Shown here in pieces: positions 47,581-55,964 of a DNA stretch of 64,000 nucleotides. Location: assembly GCF_010078385.1 (NCBI RefSeq), contig NZ_SIJC01000002.1, forward strand, positions 186,001-250,000, given 5' to 3'. The DNA is from Chengkuizengella sediminis. GTDB taxonomy: Bacteria > Bacillota > Bacilli > Paenibacillales > KCTC-33759. Below the pieces are notes generated by a model that was not told where the DNA came from, did no database searches, and saw only the letters and a list, made by a program, of their open reading frames with translations. Numbering within the stretch: the stretch's first letter is position 1; every line of letters begins with the position of its first letter. The translations under genes and the position numbers were made by a program.

Positions 47581-49008
47581 GTGAGCACTTTAAATTATGA
47601 TGTTGTTGTACTTGGCGGTGGTACAGGTGGGTATGTAGCTGCTATTAAGGCTGCACAATTAGGCAAAACCGTTGCTATAGTAGAACGCGAAAAATTAGGA
47701 GGGACATGTTTGCATAAAGGGTGTATTCCAAGCAAATCATTTCTCCGCAGTGCTGAAGTATATGCAACTATGAATAACAGTGAAGAATATGGGATAAGTG
47801 CATCTTCAATTCAACTGCATTTTGAAAAAGTCCAAAACAGAAAAAACAAAATAGTAAATCAACTACATAAAGGCATAGAGTTTCTAATGAAAAAAAATAA
47901 AATAGATGTATTTTATGGAAATGGACGTGTGATAGGACCCTCCATTTTTTCACCTAGAAGTGGTGCGATTGCTATTGAGTCAGAGATTGAAGAAAATAAT
48001 AAAACACTTGTACCTAAAAATTTAATTATTGCAACAGGCTCACGCCCACGAGTTTTACCAAACCTAAATGTTGATGGAAAGTTTATTTTAACTAGTGATG
48101 AGGCTTTAGAGTTGAATGAGTTACCTAAATCGATCATTATTGTTGGCGGTGGTGTGATTGGTGTTGAGTGGGCTTCTCTACTTCATGATTTTGGAGTAGA
48201 AGTAACGATTGTTGAAACTGAAAAAAACATCATTCCAACGGAAGATGAACAGATTTCCAAAGAATTAGAACGTATATTTAAAAAGAGAAAAATAAAGATT
48301 ATAAAAAATGCAATGTTACTTACAGATAGTGTTGAAACAGAAGATGGAATGGTTAAAATGAAAGTGAAACAAAAGGATACCGAAATAGATTTAATGGCTG
48401 AAAAAATGCTTTTATCTGTTGGGAGACAAGCAAATGTAGAAAATTTGGGGCTTGAAAATACGGATATTAAAGTAGAAAAAGGGTTTATTAAAGTCAATCA
48501 ATACTTACAAACAAATGAGTCTCATATCTATGCGATTGGAGATGTAATAGGAGGATTGCAGCTTGCACACGTGGCGAGTCATGAAGGGATTTTAGCTGTC
48601 GAACATGCAGCAGGACATGAGGTTCATCCAATGTTGTTCCAAAATATTCCACGCTGTGTATATACTCGTCCTGAAGTTGCCAGTGTAGGTTGGACAGAGC
48701 AACAGGCCAAAGAAAAAGGTTTTGATGTGAAAACAGCTTCGATTTCATTTAAAGCAATTGGAAAAGCATTAGTATACGGCAGTAATGATGGTTTCGTAAA
48801 AGTCATCGCAGATAGAGAATCCAATGATATTTTAGGTGTGCATATGATTGGTCCTCACGTAACAGATTATATATCAGAAGCAGGGCTAGCGTTAGTATTA
48901 GATGCTACACCTTGGGAAGTAGGACAAACTATACATGCTCACCCTACTTTATCTGAAGCTCTGGGAGAAGCTATGCTTGGAGTGGATGGAAATGCAATTG
49001 GCATCTAA
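47581..49008 (+). CDS. lpdV: dihydrolipoyl dehydrogenase (E3)
   Basis: E3 reoxidises the lipoyl groups of the branched-chain 2-oxo acid dehydrogenase. It has the FAD loop VVVLGGGTGGYVAA, the redox disulfide GGTCLHKGCIPSK, the NAD loop IIVGGGVIGVEWASLL, YAIGDVIGGLQLAH, and the C-terminal catalytic HAHPTLSEALGEA. GTG 47581 (AGGGGG 10 nt before) is preferred to TTG 47575. First gene of an operon with bkdAA, bkdAB and bkdB. Confidence 0.93.
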   Translation: MSTLNYDVVVLGGGTGGYVAAIKAAQLGKTVAIVEREKLGGTCLHKGCIPSKSFLRSAEVYATMNNSEEYGISASSIQLHFEKVQNRKNKIVNQLHKGIEFLMKKNKIDVFYGNGRVIGPSIFSPRSGAIAIESEIEENNKTLVPKNLIIATGSRPRVLPNLNVDGKFILTSDEALELNELPKSIIIVGGGVIGVEWASLLHDFGVEVTIVETEKNIIPTEDEQISKELERIFKKRKIKIIKNAMLLTDSVETEDGMVKMKVKQKDTEIDLMAEKMLLSVGRQANVENLGLENTDIKVEKGFIKVNQYLQTNESHIYAIGDVIGGLQLAHVASHEGILAVEHAAGHEVHPMLFQNIPRCVYTRPEVASVGWTEQQAKEKGFDVKTASISFKAIGKALVYGSNDGFVKVIADRESNDILGVHMIGPHVTDYISEAGLALVLDATPWEVGQTIHAHPTLSEALGEAMLGVDGNAIGI

Positions 49009-49097
49009 ATATAAAACTGATATAATGATACTAGAGTTAAGTATTAAGACCTGATATTAAGTTCTCATTATAATTATTTAAGGAGGAGGTTTTCTCC

Positions 49098-50123
49098 ATG
49101 ATGAATTCAGTAGGTCAATTAAACAAACATGAAAAGCTTGGCTTAACAGATCAACACTTTATAGAGATGTATTCCTTAATGGTATTAGCAAGGAAATATG
49201 ATGAGCGAGCTTTGTTATTGCAGAGAGCAGGGAAAATTAATTTTCACGTCTCAGGTATAGGACATGAAATAACTCAAGTTGCAGCAGCCTTTGCACTAGA
49301 AAAACAAAAGGATTATTTTCTTCCTTATTATCGTGATTACGGATTTGTGTTAGCTGCTGGAATGACACTTAAAGAACTGTTTCTGTCACTATTTGCTAAA
49401 GCGGAAGATCCGAATAGTGGCGGTAGACAGATGCCAGGTCATTTTGGTCATAAAAAGCATCATATTGTTACTGGTTCAAGTCCTGTAACAACACAAGTAC
49501 CACATGCAGTAGGATTTGCGCTTGCATCAAAAATGAAAAAAAAGGACTTTGTTTCATATGTTTCATTTGGCGAGGGTTCCAGTAATCAGGGAGATTTCCA
49601 TGAGGGTTGTAATTTTGCAGGTGTTAATAAGTTACCTGTCATTTTTATGTGTGAAAATAATCAGTATGCAATTTCTATTCCGTTTGAAAAACAGGTGGCC
49701 TGTGAAAGTATAGCGGATCGAGCTCTTGGATATGGTTTTCCAGGAATAAAAGTTGATGGTAATGATCCCCTTGAAGTGTATAAAGTTGTAAAAGAAGCTC
49801 GTGAACGAGCGATTAAAGGTGAGGGACCAACACTTATCGAAGCAGTTACTTATCGATTGTCGCCACACTCTACTTCAGATAATGATATGATCTATCGTAC
49901 AAAGGAAGAAGTAGAGGCACATAGACAAGCAGATGGATTACCAAAGTTTAAACAATATTTAATAGATTGTGGTTTGTGGAGCGAAGAACAAGATCAACAA
50001 TTGTTGGAAAAAATAAAAGAAGAAATGAAAGAAGCGACAAAGTATGCTGAACAAGCTCCTTATCCAAAACCTGAAGAAGCACTAACGCATGTATATGCAG
50101 ACGAAGGAGGCGGAACGAAGTGA
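49098..50123 (+). CDS. bkdAA: branched-chain 2-oxo acid dehydrogenase E1 alpha
   Basis: E1 alpha binds thiamine diphosphate and decarboxylates the oxo acids of Val, Leu and Ile, giving starters for branched fatty acids. Visible are YYRDYGFVLAAGMTLKEL, GGRQMPGHFGHK, the ThDP motif GEGSSNQGDFHEGCNFAG...ENNQYA and the phosphorylation-loop region YRLSPHSTSDND. 341 aa; AGGAGGAGG ribosome site. Ends over the bkdAB start. Confidence 0.95.
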   Translation: MMNSVGQLNKHEKLGLTDQHFIEMYSLMVLARKYDERALLLQRAGKINFHVSGIGHEITQVAAAFALEKQKDYFLPYYRDYGFVLAAGMTLKELFLSLFAKAEDPNSGGRQMPGHFGHKKHHIVTGSSPVTTQVPHAVGFALASKMKKKDFVSYVSFGEGSSNQGDFHEGCNFAGVNKLPVIFMCENNQYAISIPFEKQVACESIADRALGYGFPGIKVDGNDPLEVYKVVKEARERAIKGEGPTLIEAVTYRLSPHSTSDNDMIYRTKEEVEAHRQADGLPKFKQYLIDCGLWSEEQDQQLLEKIKEEMKEATKYAEQAPYPKPEEALTHVYADEGGGTK

Positions 50124-51103
50124 CTGAATTAAGTTACCTTGATGCCATACGGACAGCGATGTCAGAGGAAATGCGCAGAGATGACAACGTATTTGTGCTT
50201 GGTGAGGATGTTGGGGTTAAAGGTGGAGTTTTCACGGCAACAAAAGGACTTATAGAAGAGTTTGGAGAAAGCAGGGCATTGGATACTCCCCTAGCTGAGT
50301 CAGCTATTGCGGGTGTTGCCATTGGTGCTGCAATGTATGGCATGCGTCCAATTGCAGAAATGCAATATTCCGATTTTATGCTGCCAGCAACGAACCAAAT
50401 TATAAGTGAAGCGGCTAAAATTCGATATCGATCTAATAATGATTGGGATTGTCCAGTAGTGATTAGAGCTCCTATTGGCGGAGGGATTTTTGGAGCTTTA
50501 TATCATTCTCAATGTCCTGAATCAATCTTTTTTGGAACACCTGGGTTGAAAATTGTTGTCCCATCGACTCCATATGATGCGAAAGGATTGTTGAAGTCAG
50601 CAATACGTGATCCAGACCCAGTTATTTATTTCGAACATAAAAAATGTTATCAATCCATCATTTCACAAGTACCTGATGATGATTTTGTAGTTCCGATTGG
50701 GAAAGCAGATATAAAAAAAGAAGGTACTGACGTCACAGTTATTACTTATGGTTTAACCGTACATTTCGCACTAGAGGCAGCCCAGCAACTAGAGCAAGAA
50801 GGAATTAGTGCACACATATTAGATTTGAGAACACTTCAACCTTTAGATGTTGAAGCTATATTGGAAGCAACTGCAAAAACAGGTAAAGCTCTTATCATTC
50901 ATGAGGACAATAAAACTGGTGGTGTTGGTGCAGAAGTATCTGCTATTATCTCTGAAGAATTATTATTTGAACTTGATGCTCCTATAAAGAGATTATGTGG
51001 TTATGATGTGCCAGCTATGCCTTTCAGTCCTACTTTAGAGAAGTATTATATGTTAAGCACAGAAAAAGTAAAGGACGCCATAAAAGAATTAGCATTATTT
51101 TAA
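50120..51103 (+). CDS. bkdAB: branched-chain 2-oxo acid dehydrogenase E1 beta
   Basis: E1 beta pairs with E1 alpha to build the active site. The 327-aa sequence has LGEDVGVKGGVFTATKGL, DTPLAESAIAGVAIGAAMYG, EMQYSDFMLPA and the C-terminal GYDVPAMPFSPTLEKYYM. It starts at GTG 50120, overlapping the bkdAA stop by 4 nt after GGAGG. Confidence 0.95.
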   Translation: MTELSYLDAIRTAMSEEMRRDDNVFVLGEDVGVKGGVFTATKGLIEEFGESRALDTPLAESAIAGVAIGAAMYGMRPIAEMQYSDFMLPATNQIISEAAKIRYRSNNDWDCPVVIRAPIGGGIFGALYHSQCPESIFFGTPGLKIVVPSTPYDAKGLLKSAIRDPDPVIYFEHKKCYQSIISQVPDDDFVVPIGKADIKKEGTDVTVITYGLTVHFALEAAQQLEQEGISAHILDLRTLQPLDVEAILEATAKTGKALIIHEDNKTGGVGAEVSAIISEELLFELDAPIKRLCGYDVPAMPFSPTLEKYYMLSTEKVKDAIKELALF

Positions 51104-51124
51104 AAGAAATGAGGTATTATTCCT

Positions 51125-52426
51125 ATGATTCAAGAAATCACAATGCCACAGCTTGCAGAGAGCGTGGTTTCTGCAACAATCGTAAAATGGTTAAAAAGCC
51201 CTGGTGATTTTATTGAAGAATTTGAACCTTTATGTGAAATAATGACAGAAAAAGTGACAGCTGAATTACCTAGTACTGTCGAAGGTGTTTTACAAGAGAT
51301 TTTCATAGAAGAAGGCGCAACTGTTGACGTAGGTACAGTCATTTGTAATATTAAAATAAAGCAAGATGAAAGCGTCTCTAATGTTCAAGAAGTCTCAGAG
51401 ACTCAACAAGCAGAAAGTAATGCGATGAAAAATGTTACATCAGATTCTGATCAAAGCATGAGAAATAGATATTCACCTGCGGTGCAAAGAATCGCAGCGG
51501 AGAACCATGTGGATCTAAACCTAGTCCATGGAACAGGGATTGGTGGAAGAATTACTAGAAAAGATGTATTAAATTATATCGAAAATGACTCTGAGGAACC
51601 AATGGTGTCCATCTCTTCTCAGGCTGCGGTTGTACCTGAAAAGAAAAAAGTAGAAGCTGTTGGGACAAAGGGACTTCATTTATCAGCTCCTCCAAAACCA
51701 TCGGTTGAAAGCAATCAAAAAGAAGCAGATAATGAGTACTTTATTGATGTAACTCCTGTTAGAAGTGCTATAGCTTCAAATATGAGACAAAGTGTAACTG
51801 AGATCCCTCATGCCTGGACAATGGTTGAGGTGGATGTTACAAATTTAGTGAATTTAAGAAATAAAGTAAAACAGGAATTTTTCCAAAAAGAAGGGGTTAA
51901 CTTAACCTACTTAGCTTTTATTATTAAAGCGGTAGTGAATGCAATAAAAGATTATCCTATATTAAATTCTACTTGGGCAGTGAACAAAATTATTGTTAAA
52001 AAAGACATTAATATTTCATTGGCTGTTGGTACTGAGGATTCAGTTTATGTTCCAGTTATTAAACATGCTGATCATAAAACGATTGCTGGAATAGCTAAAG
52101 ATATTGATTCAATAACGAAAAAAACAAAAGCAGGGAAGTTAACATTAGATGATATGCAAGGTGGCACTTTTACTTTAAATAATACAGGATCTTTTGGCTC
52201 TATTTTATCGAATCCGATTATTAGTTATCCGCAAGCAGCAAACTTATCCTTTGAGTCGATTGTAAAGAAACCAGTAGTCATCGATGATATGATTGCTGTT
52301 CGTTCAATGGTTAACATGTGCCTATCTCTTGATCATCGAATTCTTGATGGTGTCATTTGTGGCAGGTTCTTGCAAAGAGTGAAAGAAAATATTGAATCTT
52401 TTGGACTTGGGACGAAACTATATTAA
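51125..52426 (+). CDS. bkdB: branched-chain 2-oxo acid dehydrogenase E2
   Basis: E2 carries the lipoyl group and makes the acyl-CoA. Order: lipoyl domain (lipoylated Lys in EIMTEKVTAELPST), a linker, the E1/E3-binding domain (RYSPAVQRIAAENHVDL, GTGIGGRITRKDVLNYI, about 115-155), and the catalytic acyltransferase domain ending in LSLDHRILDGVICGRFL with the active-site His. 433 aa. A strong terminator ends the operon. The ptb, bcd and buk genes that precede lpdV in B. subtilis are absent here. Confidence 0.95.
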   Translation: MIQEITMPQLAESVVSATIVKWLKSPGDFIEEFEPLCEIMTEKVTAELPSTVEGVLQEIFIEEGATVDVGTVICNIKIKQDESVSNVQEVSETQQAESNAMKNVTSDSDQSMRNRYSPAVQRIAAENHVDLNLVHGTGIGGRITRKDVLNYIENDSEEPMVSISSQAAVVPEKKKVEAVGTKGLHLSAPPKPSVESNQKEADNEYFIDVTPVRSAIASNMRQSVTEIPHAWTMVEVDVTNLVNLRNKVKQEFFQKEGVNLTYLAFIIKAVVNAIKDYPILNSTWAVNKIIVKKDINISLAVGTEDSVYVPVIKHADHKTIAGIAKDIDSITKKTKAGKLTLDDMQGGTFTLNNTGSFGSILSNPIISYPQAANLSFESIVKKPVVIDDMIAVRSMVNMCLSLDHRILDGVICGRFLQRVKENIESFGLGTKLY

Positions 52427-52437
52427 AATAAGAATAT

Positions 52438-52482
52438 AAAAGGGTATCTCAACTTAAAGAATAAGCAGATACCCTTTTTTTG
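52438..52482 (+). terminator. terminator of the bkd operon
   Basis: AAAGGGTATCT (52438-52449) pairs with AGATACCCTTT (52467-52477) and is followed by a further T-run. Confidence 0.9.
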
Positions 52483-52586
52483 GCCGACATTTTTAAAATA
52501 TAAATTAATCAATTTTATACCAACATTTTCCTAACATTAACAAGTTAATGAAGTGATTATCTATAGTTATGTTTATATAGATTTTG

Positions 52587-52688
52587 TTAAATGCCTAATA
52601 AAGAAACACCAGTTACAACTACAGACAGTAACATAGACGCTATCATTACATAAATAACTATTTTAAACCATAATTTATTTTTGCCCAT
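52587..52688 (-). CDS. prli42: stressosome-associated miniprotein Prli42
   Basis: A 33-aa protein read on the minus strand, with AAAGGAG 10 nt before its ATG. MGKNKLWFKIVIYVMIAS is the short basic N-terminus followed by one membrane helix that defines Prli42, a 31-aa protein that ties the stressosome (RsbR) to the membrane in Listeria and is widespread in Bacillales. It is too short for usual gene callers. It sits alone between the bkd terminator and the M20 peptidase gene. Confidence 0.85.
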   Translation of the reverse strand: MGKNKLWFKIVIYVMIASMLLSVVVTGVSLLGI

Positions 52689-52799
52689 ACATTTACATCT
52701 CCTTTTAGTCATACTAAAATAGTACTATAATGGCCATCATAAGTGAGCCAAGCTGTATAATTATATTGTAACTTATAATACATATCGGAGGGAAGAGTT

Positions 52800-53930
52800 T
52801 TGATACAAGAAAAACGTTTAGTGGATGAGTTTATAGAGTTAGTGCAAGTGGATAGTGAAACAACATTTGAAAAGGAAATATCCATTGTTTTAAAAGAAAA
52901 GTTCACCCAATTGGGACTTTCTGTTTTTGAGGATGATGCAGAGGAAAAAACAGAACATGGAGCTGGAAATTTAGTTGCAACCTTAGAAGCTACAGAAGGA
53001 AGGGGAGACGTAACTCCCATTTATTTTACATGTCATATGGACACTGTAGCGCCAGGGAAGGGAATCAAACCTCAGATTGATGATGATGGTTATATTCGTT
53101 CTGATGGTACAACGATTTTAGGTAGCGACGATAAAACCGGTATTGCTGTGATGTTTGAAGTGATTCGTGTTCTTAAAGAGGAAAATATACCACATGGTAA
53201 AATTCAATTTGTAATTACGGTTGGTGAAGAAGCAGGACTTGTAGGAGCATGTGTATTTGATCCAAAACATTTGGATGCAAGTTTTGGTTATGCTTTAGAT
53301 TCTGACGGCAAAGTTGGTGAAATATGTGTGGCTGCACCATTCCAAACTCATGTAGACGTTGTGATCAAAGGGAAAACTGCTCATGCTGGGGTTAGTCCTG
53401 AAAAAGGAATTAGTGCTATACAAGTTGCAAGTAAAGCCATTTCAAGAATGAAATTAGGTAGAATTGATCCTGAAACATCAGCAAATATTGGAAGCTTTGA
53501 TGGTCGTGGACCTCGTAATGTAGTAAGCGATAAGGTTGTTATTGTTGCTGAAGCAAGAAGTCTTGTGAAAGAAAAAATGGTTAACCAAGTGAATGAAATG
53601 AGAGAAGCTTTTTACTCTACTGCAGAGGAATTTGGTGCTAAGGTTGAATTTGAAACAGAAGAACTCCCAGGATTTTTCTTTGATGAAACAGCACCATTAG
53701 TTAAATTAGCTATGAAATCAGCGGAGAAAATTGGACGTGAATCAAAAACAACACATTCAGGTGGAGCAAGTGACGCAAACATCTTTAATGGAATGAATGT
53801 ACCTACAGTGAACTTATCTGTGGGATATGAGCATATTCATACAACTGCTGAACAAATGCCAATTGAAGAGTTGGTGAAAAGTGCTGAGCTAGTACTACAA
53901 ATTGTGAAAGATGTTACTGAAGGAGAGTAA
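52800..53930 (+). CDS. M20 family peptidase, PepT-like (YqjE)
   Basis: A 376-aa zinc aminopeptidase-like protein. Metal-ligand motifs FTCHMDTVAPG, GSDDKTGIAVM and ITVGEEAGLVGA are followed by the dimerisation domain (KTAHAGVSPEKGISAIQVA) and a late GGASDANIFNG with a metal-ligand position. B. subtilis YqjE, also close to the bkd genes, is the likely counterpart. TTG start 52800 after CGGAGGGA; a TATAAT at 52774 provides a -10. Substrate probably tripeptides; exact specificity unknown. Confidence 0.9.
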   Translation: MIQEKRLVDEFIELVQVDSETTFEKEISIVLKEKFTQLGLSVFEDDAEEKTEHGAGNLVATLEATEGRGDVTPIYFTCHMDTVAPGKGIKPQIDDDGYIRSDGTTILGSDDKTGIAVMFEVIRVLKEENIPHGKIQFVITVGEEAGLVGACVFDPKHLDASFGYALDSDGKVGEICVAAPFQTHVDVVIKGKTAHAGVSPEKGISAIQVASKAISRMKLGRIDPETSANIGSFDGRGPRNVVSDKVVIVAEARSLVKEKMVNQVNEMREAFYSTAEEFGAKVEFETEELPGFFFDETAPLVKLAMKSAEKIGRESKTTHSGGASDANIFNGMNVPTVNLSVGYEHIHTTAEQMPIEELVKSAELVLQIVKDVTEGE

Positions 53931-54060
53931 GAACATTTAAATTTGAATTGTGAAAATAAATAGAAAAAATCATTTCCCCTATATTATTGTTAATACACAA
54001 GCTTATGTCTTGAAGTTAAACAATACGTATAGGGGGTATTTTAATGACAAACCCTAAAAT

Positions 54061-54107
54061 GAAAGTAGTGACAAGGATGGATACCTTGTTGCTACTTTCA
54101 TTGTTTT
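54061..54107. terminator. bidirectional terminator between peptidase and regulator genes
   Basis: GAAAGTAG (54061-54068) pairs with CTACTTTC (54092-54099), and inside it ACAAGG pairs with CCTTGT. T-runs lie on the + side (TTGTTTTATA) and A-runs on the other, so it can serve both converging genes. Confidence 0.7.
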
Positions 54108-54137
54108 ATAAACCATCTTCAACTGTTGAATTTTGTA

Positions 54138-54716
54138 TTACGTTATGTTTTGGTAATTGATTGTAAAATGAAGTTCGGCTAACTCTGAGCTTGGATTTAT
54201 ATATTTATGTGCATTATCTGCTTTAAAACAAATCGAATCATGTTCCTGTAATACATAGGTATTTCCCCTTACTTCAACTTTTAATATGCCAGACATAACT
54301 GTCACATATTCAACTACACCTGAAGGATGAGCTTCAGACTCATATTCACTAAAGGGTTGTAAATATCCTCTAAACAACTCAAAAGACTGAGAATTATTAT
54401 TAAACATATGTTCAACTATAAATACTTTGTCAGAGCTGTTGAATTGGATACCTTCCTTTTTGCGAGAGATAATAACATCCGATTCAACTGAGAATAAACT
54501 TGTTAAAGGGACGGATAAGCCACTTGCAATTTTCCAAAGCACTGACAATGTGGGATTTGCTTCCCCTCTTTCTATTTTACCTAAAGTTAATTTGCTAACT
54601 CCAATATGATTGGCCAATCCCTCAATGCTTAGTCCTTTCATAGATCTTAAATTTCTTAACTTTGTACCTACTCGTTTTCCTACCTGTTCTTCATCCCAAA
54701 GATTTTCAGAATTCAT
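54138..54716 (-). CDS. XRE-cupin transcriptional regulator
   Basis: A 192-aa regulator with an N-terminal helix-turn-helix (GTKLRNLRSMKGLSIEGLAN, ISKLTLGKIERGEANPTLSVL with V before S; about 15-70) and a C-terminal cupin domain that usually binds a small effector. GGAGGT lies before ATG 54716; the ATG four codons upstream overlaps that site. It is divergent from azlC-azlD and probably controls them, a common arrangement for AzlCD exporters. Confidence 0.9.
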   Translation of the reverse strand: MNSENLWDEEQVGKRVGTKLRNLRSMKGLSIEGLANHIGVSKLTLGKIERGEANPTLSVLWKIASGLSVPLTSLFSVESDVIISRKKEGIQFNSSDKVFIVEHMFNNNSQSFELFRGYLQPFSEYESEAHPSGVVEYVTVMSGILKVEVRGNTYVLQEHDSICFKADNAHKYINPSSELAELHFTINYQNIT

Positions 54717-54888
54717 ACTTACCTCCATTTTTCTATTACATTAAATTCATTATATATTTTAATTATTTTAAAATAAATCTTAATAAATTTTCATATACAA
54801 TTCAACTAAAAAGTGTTATCCTAAACCAAATAGATATATTATAATTAATCTTAAGTATATTATAATATATATAAGGGAGAGATCATAG

Positions 54889-55581
54889 ATGAACAATCAT
54901 TCATTTACAAAAGGAGCTTTTGCTGCCTTACCCTTAGTCATAGGTTTTTTACCAGTTGGTATTGCCTTTGGTATTATCGCACAAGAAACAGGTATATCAT
55001 TATTTCATTCGGTACTCATGTCGAGTATTGTTTATGGAGGAGCTAGTCAGTTTATGATGTTGAATATGTATGCCACAGGATCAGGGTTTTTTGAAATTAT
55101 ACTAGCTACTTTTATCATTAACTTTCGATTCTTTGTCATGAGTTTATCTCTGAATCAGCTATTTAATGAGGCACCTAAACGGTGGAAAACATTTTTAGCT
55201 ATAGGTATCACTGATGAAACATTTGCAGTTGCCTCTATAAATAATAATAGACCTAATGTTTATTTTTTGGTTGGATTATTTCTGACTTCCTATGTATCCT
55301 GGATCGTAGGCACATTATTAGGAGCCTTGCTTTCAACAATTATACCATCTAACATTAGTGAAAGTATGTCTATAGCACTTTATGCATTATTTATTGGTTT
55401 GCTCATACCTGCAGTGAGAACGGCATGGAAATATGGTTTACTGGCTGTTATTAGCATGTTGATAAATGGGATTTTTAGTGGATGGTTATTAATCAGCAGT
55501 GGCTGGTCTATGTTGTTAGCCACTTTATTAGTTAGTTTGGTTGGGGTTTTCATTTTTAAAGGGGAGAAACAACATGATTGA
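54889..55581 (+). CDS. azlC: AzlC-type branched-chain amino acid exporter, large subunit
   Basis: A 230-aa membrane protein with about six helices. FTKGAFAALPLVIGFLPVG, the QETG turn and YGGASQFMMLNMYATG define the AzlC family, which with AzlD exports branched-chain amino acids and analogues such as 4-azaleucine. ATG 54889 follows AAGGGAGAG. It overlaps azlD by 8 nt. Confidence 0.93.
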   Translation: MNNHSFTKGAFAALPLVIGFLPVGIAFGIIAQETGISLFHSVLMSSIVYGGASQFMMLNMYATGSGFFEIILATFIINFRFFVMSLSLNQLFNEAPKRWKTFLAIGITDETFAVASINNNRPNVYFLVGLFLTSYVSWIVGTLLGALLSTIIPSNISESMSIALYALFIGLLIPAVRTAWKYGLLAVISMLINGIFSGWLLISSGWSMLLATLLVSLVGVFIFKGEKQHD

Positions 55582-55882
55582 CTCTATTTTATTAATTATT
55601 CTAGGGATGTCTCTTGCAACAATGCTTCCACGTTATTTACCTGTATGGATTGTTGATCGTTTCATAATGCCTAATTGGGTAAAGTCATGGTTGAGTTATA
55701 TTCCTTACGCTGCATTAGGAGCACTTTTATTTCCTGGTATTTTAACTATTGAGGAAGGTGAGCCTTGGATTGGTATAATTGGAGGTATTACAGCTGCGTG
55801 TCTTGTTTTACTAAGATTAAACATATTATTTGTGATATTAGGTTCGGTTCTTATAGTGATCTTATTAAAACAATTGATGTAG
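55574..55882 (+). CDS. azlD: AzlD-type exporter small subunit
   Basis: A 102-aa protein with four membrane helices and the AzlD pattern MLPRYLPVWI...WLSYIPYAALGALLFPGIL. ATG 55574, placed 6 nt after AAAGGGGAGA, is preferred over the longer open frame. It is the partner of AzlC. Confidence 0.92.
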   Translation: MIDSILLIILGMSLATMLPRYLPVWIVDRFIMPNWVKSWLSYIPYAALGALLFPGILTIEEGEPWIGIIGGITAACLVLLRLNILFVILGSVLIVILLKQLM

Positions 55883-55927
55883 TTTATTAATAAATAAAAT
55901 CTTAACAATAGCTCAAGTAACAGGAAA

Positions 55928-55956
55928 AAAGGAGGGGAAACCCTCCTTCAGAAATT
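55928..55956. terminator. bidirectional terminator after azlD and the repeat-protein gene
   Basis: AAGGAGGG (55929-55936) and CCCTCCTT (55941-55948) around GAAA, with an A-run before and TCAGAAATTTT after; serves the converging azlD and repeat-protein genes. Confidence 0.75.
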
Positions 55957-55964
55957 TTCAAATA

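Noticed and set aside
54044-54160. 38-codon ORF with AGGGGG ribosome site downstream of the M20 peptidase gene
   Set aside because: Most of it coincides with the bidirectional terminator hairpin and it runs into the converging regulator gene; the codon pattern is not convincing.
54729-54888. T-box or other amino-acid riboswitch upstream of azlC
   Set aside because: The spacer is short and AT-rich, with no specifier loop, T-box sequence or terminator hairpin.
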